Shown here: one piece after another, positions 8,708-17,430 of the stretch | Layout of the letters: each line of letters opens with the position of its first letter | How positions within the stretch are numbered: the stretch's first letter is position 1 | Origin: Pseudotamlana haliotis | Lineage (GTDB): Bacteria > Bacteroidota > Bacteroidia > Flavobacteriales > Flavobacteriaceae | Length of the DNA: 64,000 bases | Assembly: GCF_008806375.1 (NCBI RefSeq) | Contig: NZ_WAAT01000004.1 | Span: 215 to 64,214 of the forward strand | Direction: 5' to 3' | The notes under the pieces: model-generated | What the model was told of the DNA's origin: nothing | The model's input: the letters and a program-made list of their open reading frames with translations, nothing else | The model's database searches: none | Made by a program: the position numbers and the translations under genes

Positions 8708-10420
8708 TTAAAGTCCTAAATCGAAAGTTCTTCTTAAAAGATCAATACTAGGGTTTTTCTCTTTTAATTTTTCAAATTTCTCAACGGTTGTATAGGCGTA
8801 TTGTTTTTCCTTAACTTCATTAACAGCTATTTCTAATGAAATGTCATAATTACTCAAAGATTTTCTTATATGCAATAAGAGTTCATACTGTTGACGTTCT
8901 ACTTCAATTTTATTGGTAGCATTAGGAAATTCTATATGAGCGGTTGTGCCTTTTAATTTTGGGGTATCAATGGCTAAAATAGATGCGAGATTATGTTTTC
9001 CTTCCTTTCTTAATATCCCGATGTATTCATTCCATACTTTGTGGAAGTCAGCTTCTTCAAAGGCATCAGTAGGCAAGTTTTCTTCATCAACTACGACCTC
9101 CATTTGTTTAATTTGATGATCTTTTTTAGCTCTTATACTGCTAAGTGATAGTCCAGAAGTACGCTTGGTATCTTTTTTTAGTACCACTTTAGGAGGCTGC
9201 TGTACTTGAAAGGCTGTCGTCGCTTTATTTTTTGCTTGGTTTAAGGGTGTTTCTGTTGTTTCAGACGGTTCTTTAGTAGGCACCTGAACAGCAATAGGAG
9301 TAATGCCTTTCTTTTGAAAATAGGAAGCTGGTATTATGAAAGGTTTACCATTTTTTTTTTCTCCATCGAAAGTGATAGAGGCAAGCTGCATGAGGCATAG
9401 TTCAACGAGTAGTCGCTGATTTTTACTGGTTTTGTATTTGAGATCACAATCATTAGCCAGGTTAATACCCTCCATTAAAAATTCTTGTGAAGCCTTTTTA
9501 GCTTGTTCTAGGTATTTTTCTTTGGTTTGTTCACCAACCTCTAGAAGTTCTATCGTTTCTTGGTTTTTGCTAACTAGTAAATCTCTAAAATGTGAGGCTA
9601 AACCAGCGATAAAATGATGACCATCAAAACCTTTTGAAAGCGTATCATTGAACTGAATCAACAATTCTGGAATTTTATTTTCTAGAATAAGATCCGTACT
9701 CTTAAAGTAAGTTTCGTAATCAAGAACATTTAAGTTTTCGGTAACCGCTTGTCGCGTCAAGTTTTTACCTGAGAAACTCACCACACGATCAAAAATAGAG
9801 AGCGCATCACGCATCGCACCATCAGCCTTTTGGGCAATGATGTGTAAAGCGTCATCTTCAGCAGTAATTCCTTGTTCTTCGGCAATATATTTTAAATATT
9901 CCTTAGCATCTTTAACAGTAATACGTTTAAAGTCAAATATTTGACAACGTGATAAAATGGTAGGGATTATTTTATGTTTTTCTGTAGTTGCTAAAATAAA
10001 GATACAGTGCTTTGGTGGTTCTTCTAATGTTTTAAGAAAAGCATTAAAAGCGGCTTGAGATAACATATGAACCTCATCAATAATATAGACCTTGTATTTA
10101 CCAACTTGTGGCGGTATACGAACTTGATCAGTTAAATTCCTAATGTCATCAACCGAGTTGTTTGAAGCAGCATCCAGTTCAAAAACATTAAAAGCAAAAT
10201 CTTCATCACCAGATTCTTGTCCGTCACTATTAATCATTTTAGCCAAAATACGTGCACAAGTTGTTTTACCAACACCACGCGGACCAGTGAATAATAGGGC
10301 TTGAGCTAAGTGGTTGTTATCAATGGCATTTAATAATGTATTTGTAATAGCTTGCTGACCCACGACGTCTTTAAACGTTTGGGGTCTGTATTTTCGAGCC
10401 GATACAATAAAATGTTCCAT
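8708..10420 (-). CDS. dnaX: DNA polymerase III subunit gamma/tau
   Basis: This 570-residue clamp-loader ATPase has SARKYRPQTFKDVVGQ at the N-terminus, Walker A TGPRGVGKTTC (about 45-55), Walker B VYIIDEVHML (111-120) and the sensor/SRC box TILSRCQIFDF. The four zinc-binding cysteines normally found between Walker A and ELDAASNN are absent: residues 62-78 are short, acidic and cysteine-free. The C-terminal 200 residues are a variable linker plus a tau-like polymerase-binding region. No slippery heptamer for a gamma frameshift was recognised. A promoter-like box lies just upstream, divergent from rnpB. Confidence 0.96.
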   Translation of the reverse strand: MEHFIVSARKYRPQTFKDVVGQQAITNTLLNAIDNNHLAQALLFTGPRGVGKTTCARILAKMINSDGQESGDEDFAFNVFELDAASNNSVDDIRNLTDQVRIPPQVGKYKVYIIDEVHMLSQAAFNAFLKTLEEPPKHCIFILATTEKHKIIPTILSRCQIFDFKRITVKDAKEYLKYIAEEQGITAEDDALHIIAQKADGAMRDALSIFDRVVSFSGKNLTRQAVTENLNVLDYETYFKSTDLILENKIPELLIQFNDTLSKGFDGHHFIAGLASHFRDLLVSKNQETIELLEVGEQTKEKYLEQAKKASQEFLMEGINLANDCDLKYKTSKNQRLLVELCLMQLASITFDGEKKNGKPFIIPASYFQKKGITPIAVQVPTKEPSETTETPLNQAKNKATTAFQVQQPPKVVLKKDTKRTSGLSLSSIRAKKDHQIKQMEVVVDEENLPTDAFEEADFHKVWNEYIGILRKEGKHNLASILAIDTPKLKGTTAHIEFPNATNKIEVERQQYELLLHIRKSLSNYDISLEIAVNEVKEKQYAYTTVEKFEKLKEKNPSIDLLRRTFDLGL

Positions 10421-10438
10421 TGAAAAATCTTAGAACAA

Positions 10439-10446
10439 CAAAGTTA
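10439..10446 (-). promoter_or_regulatory. -7 box of dnaX
   Basis: On the minus strand this reads TAACTTTG (TAnnTTTG), 18 bp before the dnaX ATG. The leader would be very short. No convincing -33 element is seen. Confidence 0.45.
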
Positions 10447-10510
10447 AAAATTCGGTGATTAAAACTGAATTCATAAGGTAAAAATTAACAGGAGTTATTA
10501 ACAATTTATG

Positions 10511-10518
10511 TACTTTTG
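10511..10518 (+). promoter_or_regulatory. -7 box of rnpB
   Basis: TACTTTTG matches TAnnTTTG and ends 5 bp before the first base of the RNase P RNA P1 helix, the distance expected for a Bacteroidota promoter initiating directly at the RNA 5' end. Confidence 0.75.
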
Positions 10519-10523
10519 CGCCC

Positions 10524-10846
10524 AAGTAAATCGCCTTATCGCTGTTCATGCAAATGAACGGAGGAAAGTCCGAACACCATAGTGCAACATAGTGGTTAAT
10601 GGCCACCAGTCGTGAGATTAGGAAAAGTGCAACAGAAAGTATGTACAGGTAATGCTGTAGTGAAACCCGGTAAACTCTATGTGGTGCAATGTCATGTAAA
10701 CTAGCGCTCCGATACTTATCGGGAGAAGGCGGCACGTTTGATGCTAGAGGGTAGGCAGCTAAAGTGTACAGGTAACTGTACATTCAGATAAATGATAAGG
10801 GTGTTTAATTTTTTAAACATACAGGATTCGGCTTATAGATTTACTT
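10524..10846 (+). ncRNA. rnpB: RNase P RNA (M1 RNA)
   Basis: The catalytic RNA of RNase P trims 5' leaders of tRNA precursors. The universal 5' core GGAGGAAAGTCCG lies at 10560-10572, the CR-II/III type elements ACAGAAA and GTGAAACCCGGTAAACTC follow, and the 3' core contains GATAAATGATAAGG and ACAGGATTCGGCTTATAG. The ends are set by a perfect P1 helix, AAGTAAATC (10524-10532) with GATTTACTT (10838-10846), giving about 323 nt. It has its own promoter and a strong terminator. A 117-codon minus-strand reading frame over this region is spurious. Confidence 0.97.
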
Positions 10847-10854
10847 AAGCATAA

Positions 10855-10886
10855 ATAAACCCTTCTTTTTAAAAAGAAGGGTTTAT
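10855..10886 (+). terminator. Terminator of rnpB
   Basis: This is a perfect 16-bp inverted repeat (ATAAACCCTTCTTTTT and its complement) starting 8 bp after the end of rnpB. The arms are T-rich and A-rich, so the hairpin carries its own U-run. It could act in both directions. Confidence 0.8.
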
Positions 10887-11086
10887 CATTTAAAAACTAG
10901 TGACTAACTAATAATTATAATCTTTAAAAAGTCACATTAATATGCTTAATGGTTTTTAAGTTTAGTGCCAAAAAACTCTCACTCTAAACCAAACATAAAT
11001 ATGCTCGTGTTTTGATTGTGATAGACTAATAATATTATCTTAGTAGGGGAGTTCTAAAGTACTGAAAAAAAGTGAATTATAATAAT

Positions 11087-11632
11087 TTATGATTCAGTAA
11101 TTTCAAAAAAGCTAAACATATTGCCACCATAACTTTTAGAATAAGAGAAATGCCTTACATCAGAGAGGTTGGTATGTTTAGAATGCTCAACAATCAGCAC
11201 GCCGTCTTCAAGTAATAAGTTATTTTCAAAAACCAAATCTGGAATTCTTGAAAACTGTTCTACTGAAAAATCGTAAGGCGGATCGGCAAAGATGATGTTG
11301 GTTTGAAGTTTTGATTTTTCTAAGAATTTGAAAACATCACTTTTAATGGTTTGAATAGGCATATCAAAAGCTTCTGCTGTTTGGTTTATGAATTTGATAC
11401 ATCCAAAATTTTGATCAACACTAGTGATAGATTCTGTGCCTCTAGAAGCAAATTCATAACTAATATTACCAGTTCCTGCGAAAAGATCTAACACAGAAAT
11501 TTCATCAAAATAATACAGGTTGTTTATAATGTTAAATAAAGACTCCTTTGCCATATCAGTAGTGGGGCGTACAGGCAAGTTTTTAGGTGCTATAATTTTT
11601 CTGCTTTTATATAATCCTGATATGATTCGCAT
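11087..11632 (-). CDS. rsmD: 16S rRNA (guanine966-N2)-methyltransferase, RsmD family
   Basis: This 181-residue Rossmann methyltransferase begins MRIISGLYKSRKI, has the SAM motif VLDLFAGTGNISYEFASRG (about 46-64) and the amino-methyltransferase motif IFADPPYDF (about 114-122), and uses SAM to methylate 16S rRNA. It starts 1 bp into the stop region of the upstream DUF3822 gene, a coupled arrangement. The length agrees with the family. The exact target base is assumed from the family. Confidence 0.93.
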   Translation of the reverse strand: MRIISGLYKSRKIIAPKNLPVRPTTDMAKESLFNIINNLYYFDEISVLDLFAGTGNISYEFASRGTESITSVDQNFGCIKFINQTAEAFDMPIQTIKSDVFKFLEKSKLQTNIIFADPPYDFSVEQFSRIPDLVFENNLLLEDGVLIVEHSKHTNLSDVRHFSYSKSYGGNMFSFFEITES

Positions 11633-12453
11633 TAGATATTTTTTATTAAAGTGAAGTTGGAATACCTTGTTTGTGGTTGAGTGTCAAATTTAAAACGATC
11701 ATTTCGGTTACCAAAACTAATATGACGTATGTATTTGTATGCAATATTATATAAATGGTCGTCTTTATCAATGGCACCTAAGAGAACTAATTTAAGTGTT
11801 TCCGGATCTAATTTTAATTGTTCGGCAGTAAATAAAATGTAATAAATAAAATCAGCTTCAGTACCATAAGCAAAGCTGTTGTATAATTTTAGTTTACCAT
11901 GTTCAACAATGACTATTTCAAAATGATCAGTACAAACGTGAACATATAAACGGGTGTTCATTTTGTTTCTTTCAATTTGAAGAATGTTTTCTATTAAAAC
12001 TGTTGAACTGTGTTTAAACGTAAAGGCCCCAAACTTATCATAAATGAAGTTGTTTATATTAATATATGGAACGTAAACATTAACACTATGGTTTTCTAAA
12101 ATCGAATCAAAAGTGATGTAGTCTGATTTTAAAATTTTAGCATTGAATTTTAAATAATCTGCTAAATGATCTTCATTAAATAAATCCTGTGGCATTAAGG
12201 CAGAAAGATCGTTGTCATGAACAACGGAAACCTTAGAAAAGTTTAATGATAAGGCCTGTTCTGTATTAAATAGATCTTTTAATCGATCTAACAAGGCTAG
12301 GGGATTGAGTTTCTTTTCAAACTGAAATTCGCTCAAATTAATAATCGTATTGCTATTACGATTTAGTATACAAAAAGAAAGTCCACTCAAACTTATTTGA
12401 ATGGACAATTCTGTATTTGTGAGTTCGTTAGAACTGTTATTCGTTTGCGCCAT
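11632..12453 (-). CDS. DUF3822 family protein (actin/ASKHA-like)
   Basis: I chose the ATG at 12453 (MAQTNNSSNELTNTELSIQ), giving 273 residues. An earlier in-frame ATG at 12489 would overlap the upstream gene by 53 bp and add residues unlike the family. The pattern LSIQISLSGLSFCIL followed by INLSEFQFE and a later GAIDKDDHLYNIAYKYIRHI is what I associate with the Bacteroidota-specific DUF3822 family, which is regularly coupled to rsmD. The function is unknown. Its stop overlaps the rsmD start, implying translational coupling. Confidence 0.75.
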   Translation of the reverse strand: MAQTNNSSNELTNTELSIQISLSGLSFCILNRNSNTIINLSEFQFEKKLNPLALLDRLKDLFNTEQALSLNFSKVSVVHDNDLSALMPQDLFNEDHLADYLKFNAKILKSDYITFDSILENHSVNVYVPYININNFIYDKFGAFTFKHSSTVLIENILQIERNKMNTRLYVHVCTDHFEIVIVEHGKLKLYNSFAYGTEADFIYYILFTAEQLKLDPETLKLVLLGAIDKDDHLYNIAYKYIRHISFGNRNDRFKFDTQPQTRYSNFTLIKNI

Positions 12454-13174
12454 ATGTTTTAGGCCAGTTTCCGGTTGTATTAACCTCATCCATAGAACCT
12501 ACTCTCAATTCATCACCATTAACACCATCAACAGAGATTACTTGCTTTTCTTGAACTACAAGGTCTTTATTTTGGTCGTATAATAAAACATCTTTTTTCA
12601 CAGAAGCTTTAAAAACAGGGATGTTAATATTATTTTGTTCGATATATCCAGATTCCATTTTAAATTTTTCACCTTCTTTTCCAACAGGAACATTCATCAT
12701 CGTTTTATATCTATTTGAAGATTTAAATAAAGAATCTTTAACTGGTACAAAGCCTAAGGTATCTATAACTACAATTTCTTTATAAGAGTCAACACCGTAT
12801 AATTTAGTCTTCTCTTCATCAAGAACAGTAGAATCTCTACGTTGCGTAATAGTATACTCCGCAGTATCAATAAATTTTATTAATTTATTAAAATCGCCTT
12901 CAAATTTACCAGTAACTTGACGGTGAGCTAATTGAGAATCTCTAATATCTTTTAAACTTTCAATAACTTGAACGTAACGCTTGTTTTTTAATTTGTTAAA
13001 TTTAATTGGCTCATAAACAGACATATATGTTAAATAACCTAGGTAGCCAATTAAAATCCATAGGGCAATAGTTAAGACAGGTTTAAGTTTTTGAGGAATA
13101 ACTTTGTCAATTAACTTCACCAAGCCAATTGTAACTAGTATTACAGCAACTGCAATAAGAATAAATGTTAACAT
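12437..13174 (-). CDS. Membrane-anchored protein of unknown function
   Basis: This 245-residue protein has two hydrophobic segments near the N-terminus (about 2-22 and 35-52), then a soluble basic/acidic domain including KNKRYVQVIESLKDIRDSQ and a later stretch of beta-rich sequence to the end. The part after the second segment (QLAHRQVTGKFEGDFNKLIKF) resembles a pseudopilin-like helix plus loop, but this is weak. It heads a three-gene run with DUF3822 and rsmD and has a -7 box upstream. I do not recognise a named family. Confidence 0.7.
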   Translation of the reverse strand: MLTFILIAVAVILVTIGLVKLIDKVIPQKLKPVLTIALWILIGYLGYLTYMSVYEPIKFNKLKNKRYVQVIESLKDIRDSQLAHRQVTGKFEGDFNKLIKFIDTAEYTITQRRDSTVLDEEKTKLYGVDSYKEIVVIDTLGFVPVKDSLFKSSNRYKTMMNVPVGKEGEKFKMESGYIEQNNINIPVFKASVKKDVLLYDQNKDLVVQEKQVISVDGVNGDELRVGSMDEVNTTGNWPKTYGANE

Positions 13175-13215
13175 AATATGTTCTTTAATTAAAAATTATT
13201 TATAAAGGTATTTAG

Positions 13216-13223
13216 CAAATCTA
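13216..13223 (-). promoter_or_regulatory. -7 box of the membrane protein/DUF3822/rsmD run
   Basis: The minus strand reads TAGATTTG (TAnnTTTG), 42 bp before the ATG. A TTTG (13250-13247 on the minus strand) stands 23 bp upstream, slightly longer than usual spacing. Confidence 0.5.
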
Positions 13224-13268
13224 CAATTTTTTTTTAACCGTAAAAACAAAGAGAGTAAAAATCATTTC

Positions 13269-13276
13269 TATCTTTG
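13269..13276 (+). promoter_or_regulatory. -7 box of the RecD-like helicase gene
   Basis: TATCTTTG matches TAnnTTTG, 28 bp before the ATG. It is back-to-back with the minus-strand promoter at 13216-13223, making a compact divergent promoter region. Confidence 0.5.
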
Positions 13277-13304
13277 AATAAAAAAAATCCCCAGACTCCA
13301 TTAG

Positions 13305-14729
13305 ATGAATGTTTCTCAATTTTATCTGCTTATAAAACAGCAGTTTCCGTTTAATCCAACCCTAAAACAAAATATTGTATTACAGCAATTATCTGAATTT
13401 ATTTTAAGTGATTCACCAAATGCACTATATTTATTAAAAGGTTATGCTGGAACGGGAAAAACAACGATAGTAGGGGCTATAGTTTCTAATTTATGGAAGG
13501 CCAAGAAAAGCGCGGTTCTATTGGCTCCAACGGGGCGAGCAGCTAAAGTTATTTCTAATTATTCAGGAAAGGAAGCCTTCACAATCCATAAAAAAATCTA
13601 TTTTCCGAAGAAAGAAAAGGGCGGTGGGGTCAAATTTGTTTTGCAACCTAACAAGCACAAAAACACGGTTTTTATAGTCGATGAAGCTTCCATGATTCCA
13701 GATACTCCTGGCGAATCTAAATTTGTAGAAAACGGCTCGCTATTAAATGATTTAATGCAGTATGTTTATTCAGGACACCATTGTAAGTTACTTTTAATTG
13801 GTGACACCGCTCAATTACCTCCAGTAAAATTAGATCTAAGTCCGGCATTAGATGAAAACACGCTTAGGCTTAATTATAACAAGGAAGTCACCAGAATGGA
13901 GTTAGACGAAGTAGTACGGCAGGAACAAGATTCAGGAATACTTGTTAATGCCACCGTTTTAAGAGAAACTCTAGCGAGTTCGTTTTTTGATGCGTTTAAA
14001 TTTGAAGTAGGGCCTTTTAAAGATATCGTAAGGCTTGTTGATGGTTATGAGATTATGGATGCTATTAATGATGCTTATAGTGACTTGGGTAATGAAGAAA
14101 CAGCTATTATCGTTAGAAGTAACAAACGCGCCAATCTATATAATCAACAAATAAGATCAAGAATTTTATTTAATGAAAATGAATTGTCTGCTGGTGATTA
14201 TCTCATGGTAGTGAAGAATAATTATTTTTGGATTAAACCTATTACTGAAGCTGGATTTATAGCAAATGGCGATATCATTGAGGTGTTAGAAATCTTTAGC
14301 ATACAAGCTTTATACGGTTTTCGTTTTGCTGAAGTTAAAATAAGAATGGTTGATTATCCGAACATGAAACCTTTTGAAACCGTACTACTTTTAGATACTA
14401 TAGAAGGCGAGACCCCATCTTTATCTTATGAAGATTCCAACCGACTTTATCAAGAGGTTTTAAAAGATTTTGAAAATGAAGGCAGTAATTATAAAAAGTT
14501 TTTAAAAGTAAAAGCGAGCAAACATTTTAATGCTCTACAAGTGAAGTTTTCATATGCGATAACCTGTCATAAATCCCAAGGTGGTCAATGGCACACGGTA
14601 TTTGTTGAGCAACCATATTTACCAAACGGCATTGATAAAGATTATCTACGTTGGTTGTATACCGCGGTCACTCGAGCTAAAGAAAAATTGTACTTGATTG
14701 GTTTTAAAGATGATTTTTTTGAAGAATAG
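13305..14729 (+). CDS. RecD/PIF1-like ATP-dependent DNA helicase (SF1B)
   Basis: This 474-residue AAA helicase has Walker A LLKGYAGTGKTTIVGA (about 44-59), LLAPTGRAAKV (motif Ia), FIVDEASMIPD (motif II, about 125-135), LLIGDTAQLPPV (motif III) and the C-terminal UvrD_C_2 motif FSYAITCHKSQGGQW followed by YTAVTRAKEKLYLIG (motif VI). It is a single-protein helicase with no RecB/RecC partners nearby and no N-terminal RecD2 extension, so it is unlikely to be an exonuclease V subunit. It probably works 5'-3' in repair or replication. It stands alone with its own promoter, 64 bp before kdsB. Confidence 0.9.
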   Translation: MNVSQFYLLIKQQFPFNPTLKQNIVLQQLSEFILSDSPNALYLLKGYAGTGKTTIVGAIVSNLWKAKKSAVLLAPTGRAAKVISNYSGKEAFTIHKKIYFPKKEKGGGVKFVLQPNKHKNTVFIVDEASMIPDTPGESKFVENGSLLNDLMQYVYSGHHCKLLLIGDTAQLPPVKLDLSPALDENTLRLNYNKEVTRMELDEVVRQEQDSGILVNATVLRETLASSFFDAFKFEVGPFKDIVRLVDGYEIMDAINDAYSDLGNEETAIIVRSNKRANLYNQQIRSRILFNENELSAGDYLMVVKNNYFWIKPITEAGFIANGDIIEVLEIFSIQALYGFRFAEVKIRMVDYPNMKPFETVLLLDTIEGETPSLSYEDSNRLYQEVLKDFENEGSNYKKFLKVKASKHFNALQVKFSYAITCHKSQGGQWHTVFVEQPYLPNGIDKDYLRWLYTAVTRAKEKLYLIGFKDDFFEE

Positions 14730-14742
14730 CTTTAAAATTAAG

Positions 14743-14750
14743 TACTTTTG
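14743..14750 (+). promoter_or_regulatory. Promoter of kdsB
   Basis: TACTTTTG (TAnnTTTG) with a TTG at 14719-14721, 21 bp upstream, and 43 bp before the GTG start of kdsB. It is a good match to the Bacteroidota two-box promoter. Confidence 0.6.
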
Positions 14751-14793
14751 AAGTGAAATTGAAGGATCATAAATCAATTTAAAATTTAAACCT

Positions 14794-15519
14794 GTGAATA
14801 TAATTTCAATGATTCCGGCGCGATATGCAGCTTCGCGCTTTCCAGGAAAACTTATGCAAGATCTTGGTGGTAAAACCGTTATTTTAAGAACTTATGAAGC
14901 CACTGTAGCAACAAAACTTTTTGACGATGTATTTGTTGTAACCGATAGTGATGTTATTTTTCAAGAAATTGTAAATAATGGTGGCAAAGCCATTATGAGT
15001 AAAAAGGAACATGACTGTGGCAGTGATCGTATTGCGGAAGCTGTTGAGTTTATGGATATAGATATTGTAATTAACGTGCAAGGTGATGAACCTTTTACCG
15101 ATAAAGAATCACTTGCTAAACTCATTGATGTTTTTAAGGAGGATAAAGACAAAAGTATTGATTTAGCTTCGTTAATGGTTCATATTACAAATGAAGATGA
15201 AATCCAGAATACTAATACCGTAAAAGTTATTGTAGATAAATTTAACTTTGCGCTCTATTTTTCACGTAGTCCCATTCCATACTTAAGAGATAAAGATGCT
15301 GGAGCTAAATTTTTTAAACACAAAGGTGTTTATGCTTTTAGAAAGGAGGCGATTTTAGATTTTTATAGATTACCAATGCTGCCATTAGAAGCTTCTGAAA
15401 AGATTGAATGTATCAGGTATTTGGAGTACGGAAAACGTATAAAAATGGTTGAAACCGATGTTGAAGGTGTAGAAATTGATACTCCTGAAGACTTAGAACG
15501 CGCAAAAAAAATATGGTAG
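14794..15519 (+). CDS. kdsB: 3-deoxy-manno-octulosonate cytidylyltransferase (CMP-Kdo/Kdo8N synthetase)
   Basis: This enzyme activates Kdo, or its 8-amino form, with CTP for attachment to lipid A. The protein is 241 residues: [19 protein letters not shown] at the N-terminus, [20 protein letters not shown] and the end motif [14 protein letters not shown]. The start is a GTG at 14794. The next ATG (14809) would remove strictly conserved leading residues, so GTG is preferred. It overlaps the next gene by 7 bp. The KdnB-like dehydrogenase just downstream suggests the substrate may be 8-amino-3,8-dideoxy-Kdo. Confidence 0.95.
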   Translation: MNIISMIPARYAASRFPGKLMQDLGGKTVILRTYEATVATKLFDDVFVVTDSDVIFQEIVNNGGKAIMSKKEHDCGSDRIAEAVEFMDIDIVINVQGDEPFTDKESLAKLIDVFKEDKDKSIDLASLMVHITNEDEIQNTNTVKVIVDKFNFALYFSRSPIPYLRDKDAGAKFFKHKGVYAFRKEAILDFYRLPMLPLEASEKIECIRYLEYGKRIKMVETDVEGVEIDTPEDLERAKKIW

Positions 15520-16214
15520 ATTATAGTAATATTAAAGTAATAGGTTTTGATGCCGATGATACTTTATGGGTAAATGAAACCTATTTTAGAGATGCAGAAA
15601 CAGAATTTGCAAAGTTGCTGTCTAAATATGAAACTCCTAATAAAATAGATCAAGAGCTTTTTAAAATGGAAATTGGCAACTTACCATTATATGGTTACGG
15701 TGTTAAAGCCTTTACCTTATCAATGGTAGAATGTGCTTTAGAATTATCCAATAAAAATGTTTCGTCAAAAACTATTGAAGCCATTTTAAATATTGGGAAA
15801 GACATGCTGAATAAGCCTGTTGAAGTGCTTGTTGGTGTAGAAGATGTTTTGGAGGAATTATCAAAAAAATACCGTTTGATATTAGCAACAAAAGGGGATT
15901 TACTAGATCAAGAGCAAAAATTAGAGAAATCTGGATTAACGAAATATTTTCATCACATTGAAGTATTAAGTGATAAAAAGGAAAATAATTACTCAAAGTT
16001 ATTAAAACATTTAAAGGTAGATCCAAAAGAGTTTCTAATGATAGGTAACTCTTTAAAATCTGATGTTTTACCACTAGTGAATATCAATGCACATGCCATT
16101 CATGTCCCATTTCATACCACATGGGCTCACGAACAGGTGAAAGAAGAAGAAACTAATGGTAAAACGTATAAATCTATAGATTCAATAAGCGAAATTTTAA
16201 ATATTTTAAAATAG
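15513..16214 (+). CDS. HAD-superfamily hydrolase
   Basis: This 233-residue protein has HAD motif [14 protein letters not shown] (about 9-21, nucleophile Asp14 and acid Asp16), motif [10 protein letters not shown], and motifs III/IV around [15 protein letters not shown] helical C1 cap sits between motifs I and II. It overlaps the end of kdsB by 7 bp, so translation is probably coupled. The family includes nucleotidases and sugar-phosphate phosphatases. It is not KdsC-like in length or cap, so a Kdo-8-phosphate phosphatase role is only a contextual guess. Confidence 0.85.
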   Translation: MVDYSNIKVIGFDADDTLWVNETYFRDAETEFAKLLSKYETPNKIDQELFKMEIGNLPLYGYGVKAFTLSMVECALELSNKNVSSKTIEAILNIGKDMLNKPVEVLVGVEDVLEELSKKYRLILATKGDLLDQEQKLEKSGLTKYFHHIEVLSDKKENNYSKLLKHLKVDPKEFLMIGNSLKSDVLPLVNINAHAIHVPFHTTWAHEQVKEEETNGKTYKSIDSISEILNILK

Positions 16215-16307
16215 CTTAAGAAATAATGACCTTTTTGAACAGTTTTTAGAGGTCGTTTTAAAGTGATATTTTGACAGGAATTACGGCTGTAAAAGTTAAA
16301 TTAATTG

Positions 16308-16315
16308 TATTTTTG
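16308..16315 (+). promoter_or_regulatory. -7 box of the kdnB-like gene
   Basis: TATTTTTG matches TAnnTTTG, 25 bp before the ATG at 16341. No TTTG is found at normal -33 spacing. Confidence 0.45.
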
Positions 16316-16340
16316 GCAATTCTAAAAGCAAACGTGTTAA

Positions 16341-17429
16341 ATGAGTTATAAGAACTTTCCAATGGTACCAAGAGTTATTTTTGGTAGAGGTAGTTTTAAT
16401 CAGTTAGATGAAATTTTAGCGGCTAAACGCTTGAGTGTTAATGCTCCTTTTATTTTTCTTGTAGATGATGTTTTTAAAAACAACAATGAGTTAACTTCAA
16501 GAATACCATTGTCTTACGAGGATAGAATTGTTTTTATTTCAACAAAAGAAGAGCCTAAAACTTATCAAGTTGATGAACTCGTTGAAGATATTATTTTAAA
16601 AACAAAAGCACAACCATCTGGTATTATAGGTATAGGAGGAGGCTCTATTTTAGACTTAGCTAAAGCCGTTTCAATCATGTTAACCAATGAAGGGGAGGCT
16701 AAAGATTATCAAGGCTGGGATTTGGTTAAAAATCCTGCTATTTATCACGTTGGCATTCCTACAATTTCTGGTACAGGCGCAGAAGTTTCAAGAACAACAG
16801 TATTAACTGGTCCGGATAAAAAATTAGGAATTAATTCTGATTATACCCCGTTTGATCAAGTTTTGTTAGATTCTGAATTAACTAAAGATGTGCCTAAAGC
16901 ACAATGGTTTTATACAGGAATGGATTGCTTTATTCATTGTGTAGAATCTTTAAAAGGTTCTTATTTAAATGCTTTTAGTCAAAGTTATGGTGAGAAATCT
17001 TTTGATTTATGTAAAGAGATCTTTTTAGAAAAAACTTATGATGCTTCTGATGTTGATTCTCAAGAGAAATTAATGATGGCTTCATGGCATGGTGGAATGA
17101 GTATTGCCTATTCCCAAGTTGGCGTAGCCCACGCCATGAGTTATGGTTTATCTTATCTTTTAGGAACCAAGCATGGTATAGGAAATTGTATTGTATTTGA
17201 TCACTTAGAGGAGTTTTATTCAGAAGGTGTGGCGATGTTTAAGGAAATGAAAGCCAAGCATAATATTGAATTGCCTCAAGGTATTTGTGCGCACTTAAGT
17301 GACGATGAATTTAATATTATGATTGATGTTGCTTTGGGGTTAGAGCCTCTTTGGGAAAATGCCATAGGTAAGAACTGGAAGAAAACGATTACTAGAGAAA
17401 AATTAAGAGGGCTTTACCAAAAGATGTAA
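16341..17429 (+). CDS. kdnB: 3-deoxy-alpha-D-manno-octulosonate 8-oxidase-like, iron-containing alcohol dehydrogenase (KdnB)
   Basis: This 362-residue protein is of the iron-dependent alcohol dehydrogenase/dehydroquinate-synthase fold. It has the nucleotide loop GIIGIGGGSILDLAKAVSI (about 94-112), GIPTISGTGAEVS, and metal ligands in GMDCFIHCVESL and the HAMSYGLSYLLGTKHG segment. KdnB from Shewanella oxidises C8 of Kdo so that the aminotransferase KdnA can make 8-amino-Kdo, and this protein has the same overall pattern and length. The nearby kdsB supports the assignment. No KdnA-like gene is adjacent. A general alcohol dehydrogenase is the alternative. Confidence 0.75.
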   Translation: MSYKNFPMVPRVIFGRGSFNQLDEILAAKRLSVNAPFIFLVDDVFKNNNELTSRIPLSYEDRIVFISTKEEPKTYQVDELVEDIILKTKAQPSGIIGIGGGSILDLAKAVSIMLTNEGEAKDYQGWDLVKNPAIYHVGIPTISGTGAEVSRTTVLTGPDKKLGINSDYTPFDQVLLDSELTKDVPKAQWFYTGMDCFIHCVESLKGSYLNAFSQSYGEKSFDLCKEIFLEKTYDASDVDSQEKLMMASWHGGMSIAYSQVGVAHAMSYGLSYLLGTKHGIGNCIVFDHLEEFYSEGVAMFKEMKAKHNIELPQGICAHLSDDEFNIMIDVALGLEPLWENAIGKNWKKTITREKLRGLYQKM

Positions 17430-17430
17430 C

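Noticed and set aside
10430-10783. 117-codon minus-strand reading frame
   Set aside because: It overlaps the RNase P RNA and dnaX promoter, has no family pattern, and is explained by the structured RNA on the other strand.
12454-12489. Longer start for the DUF3822 gene
   Set aside because: It would overlap the upstream gene by 53 bp and adds residues unlike the family.
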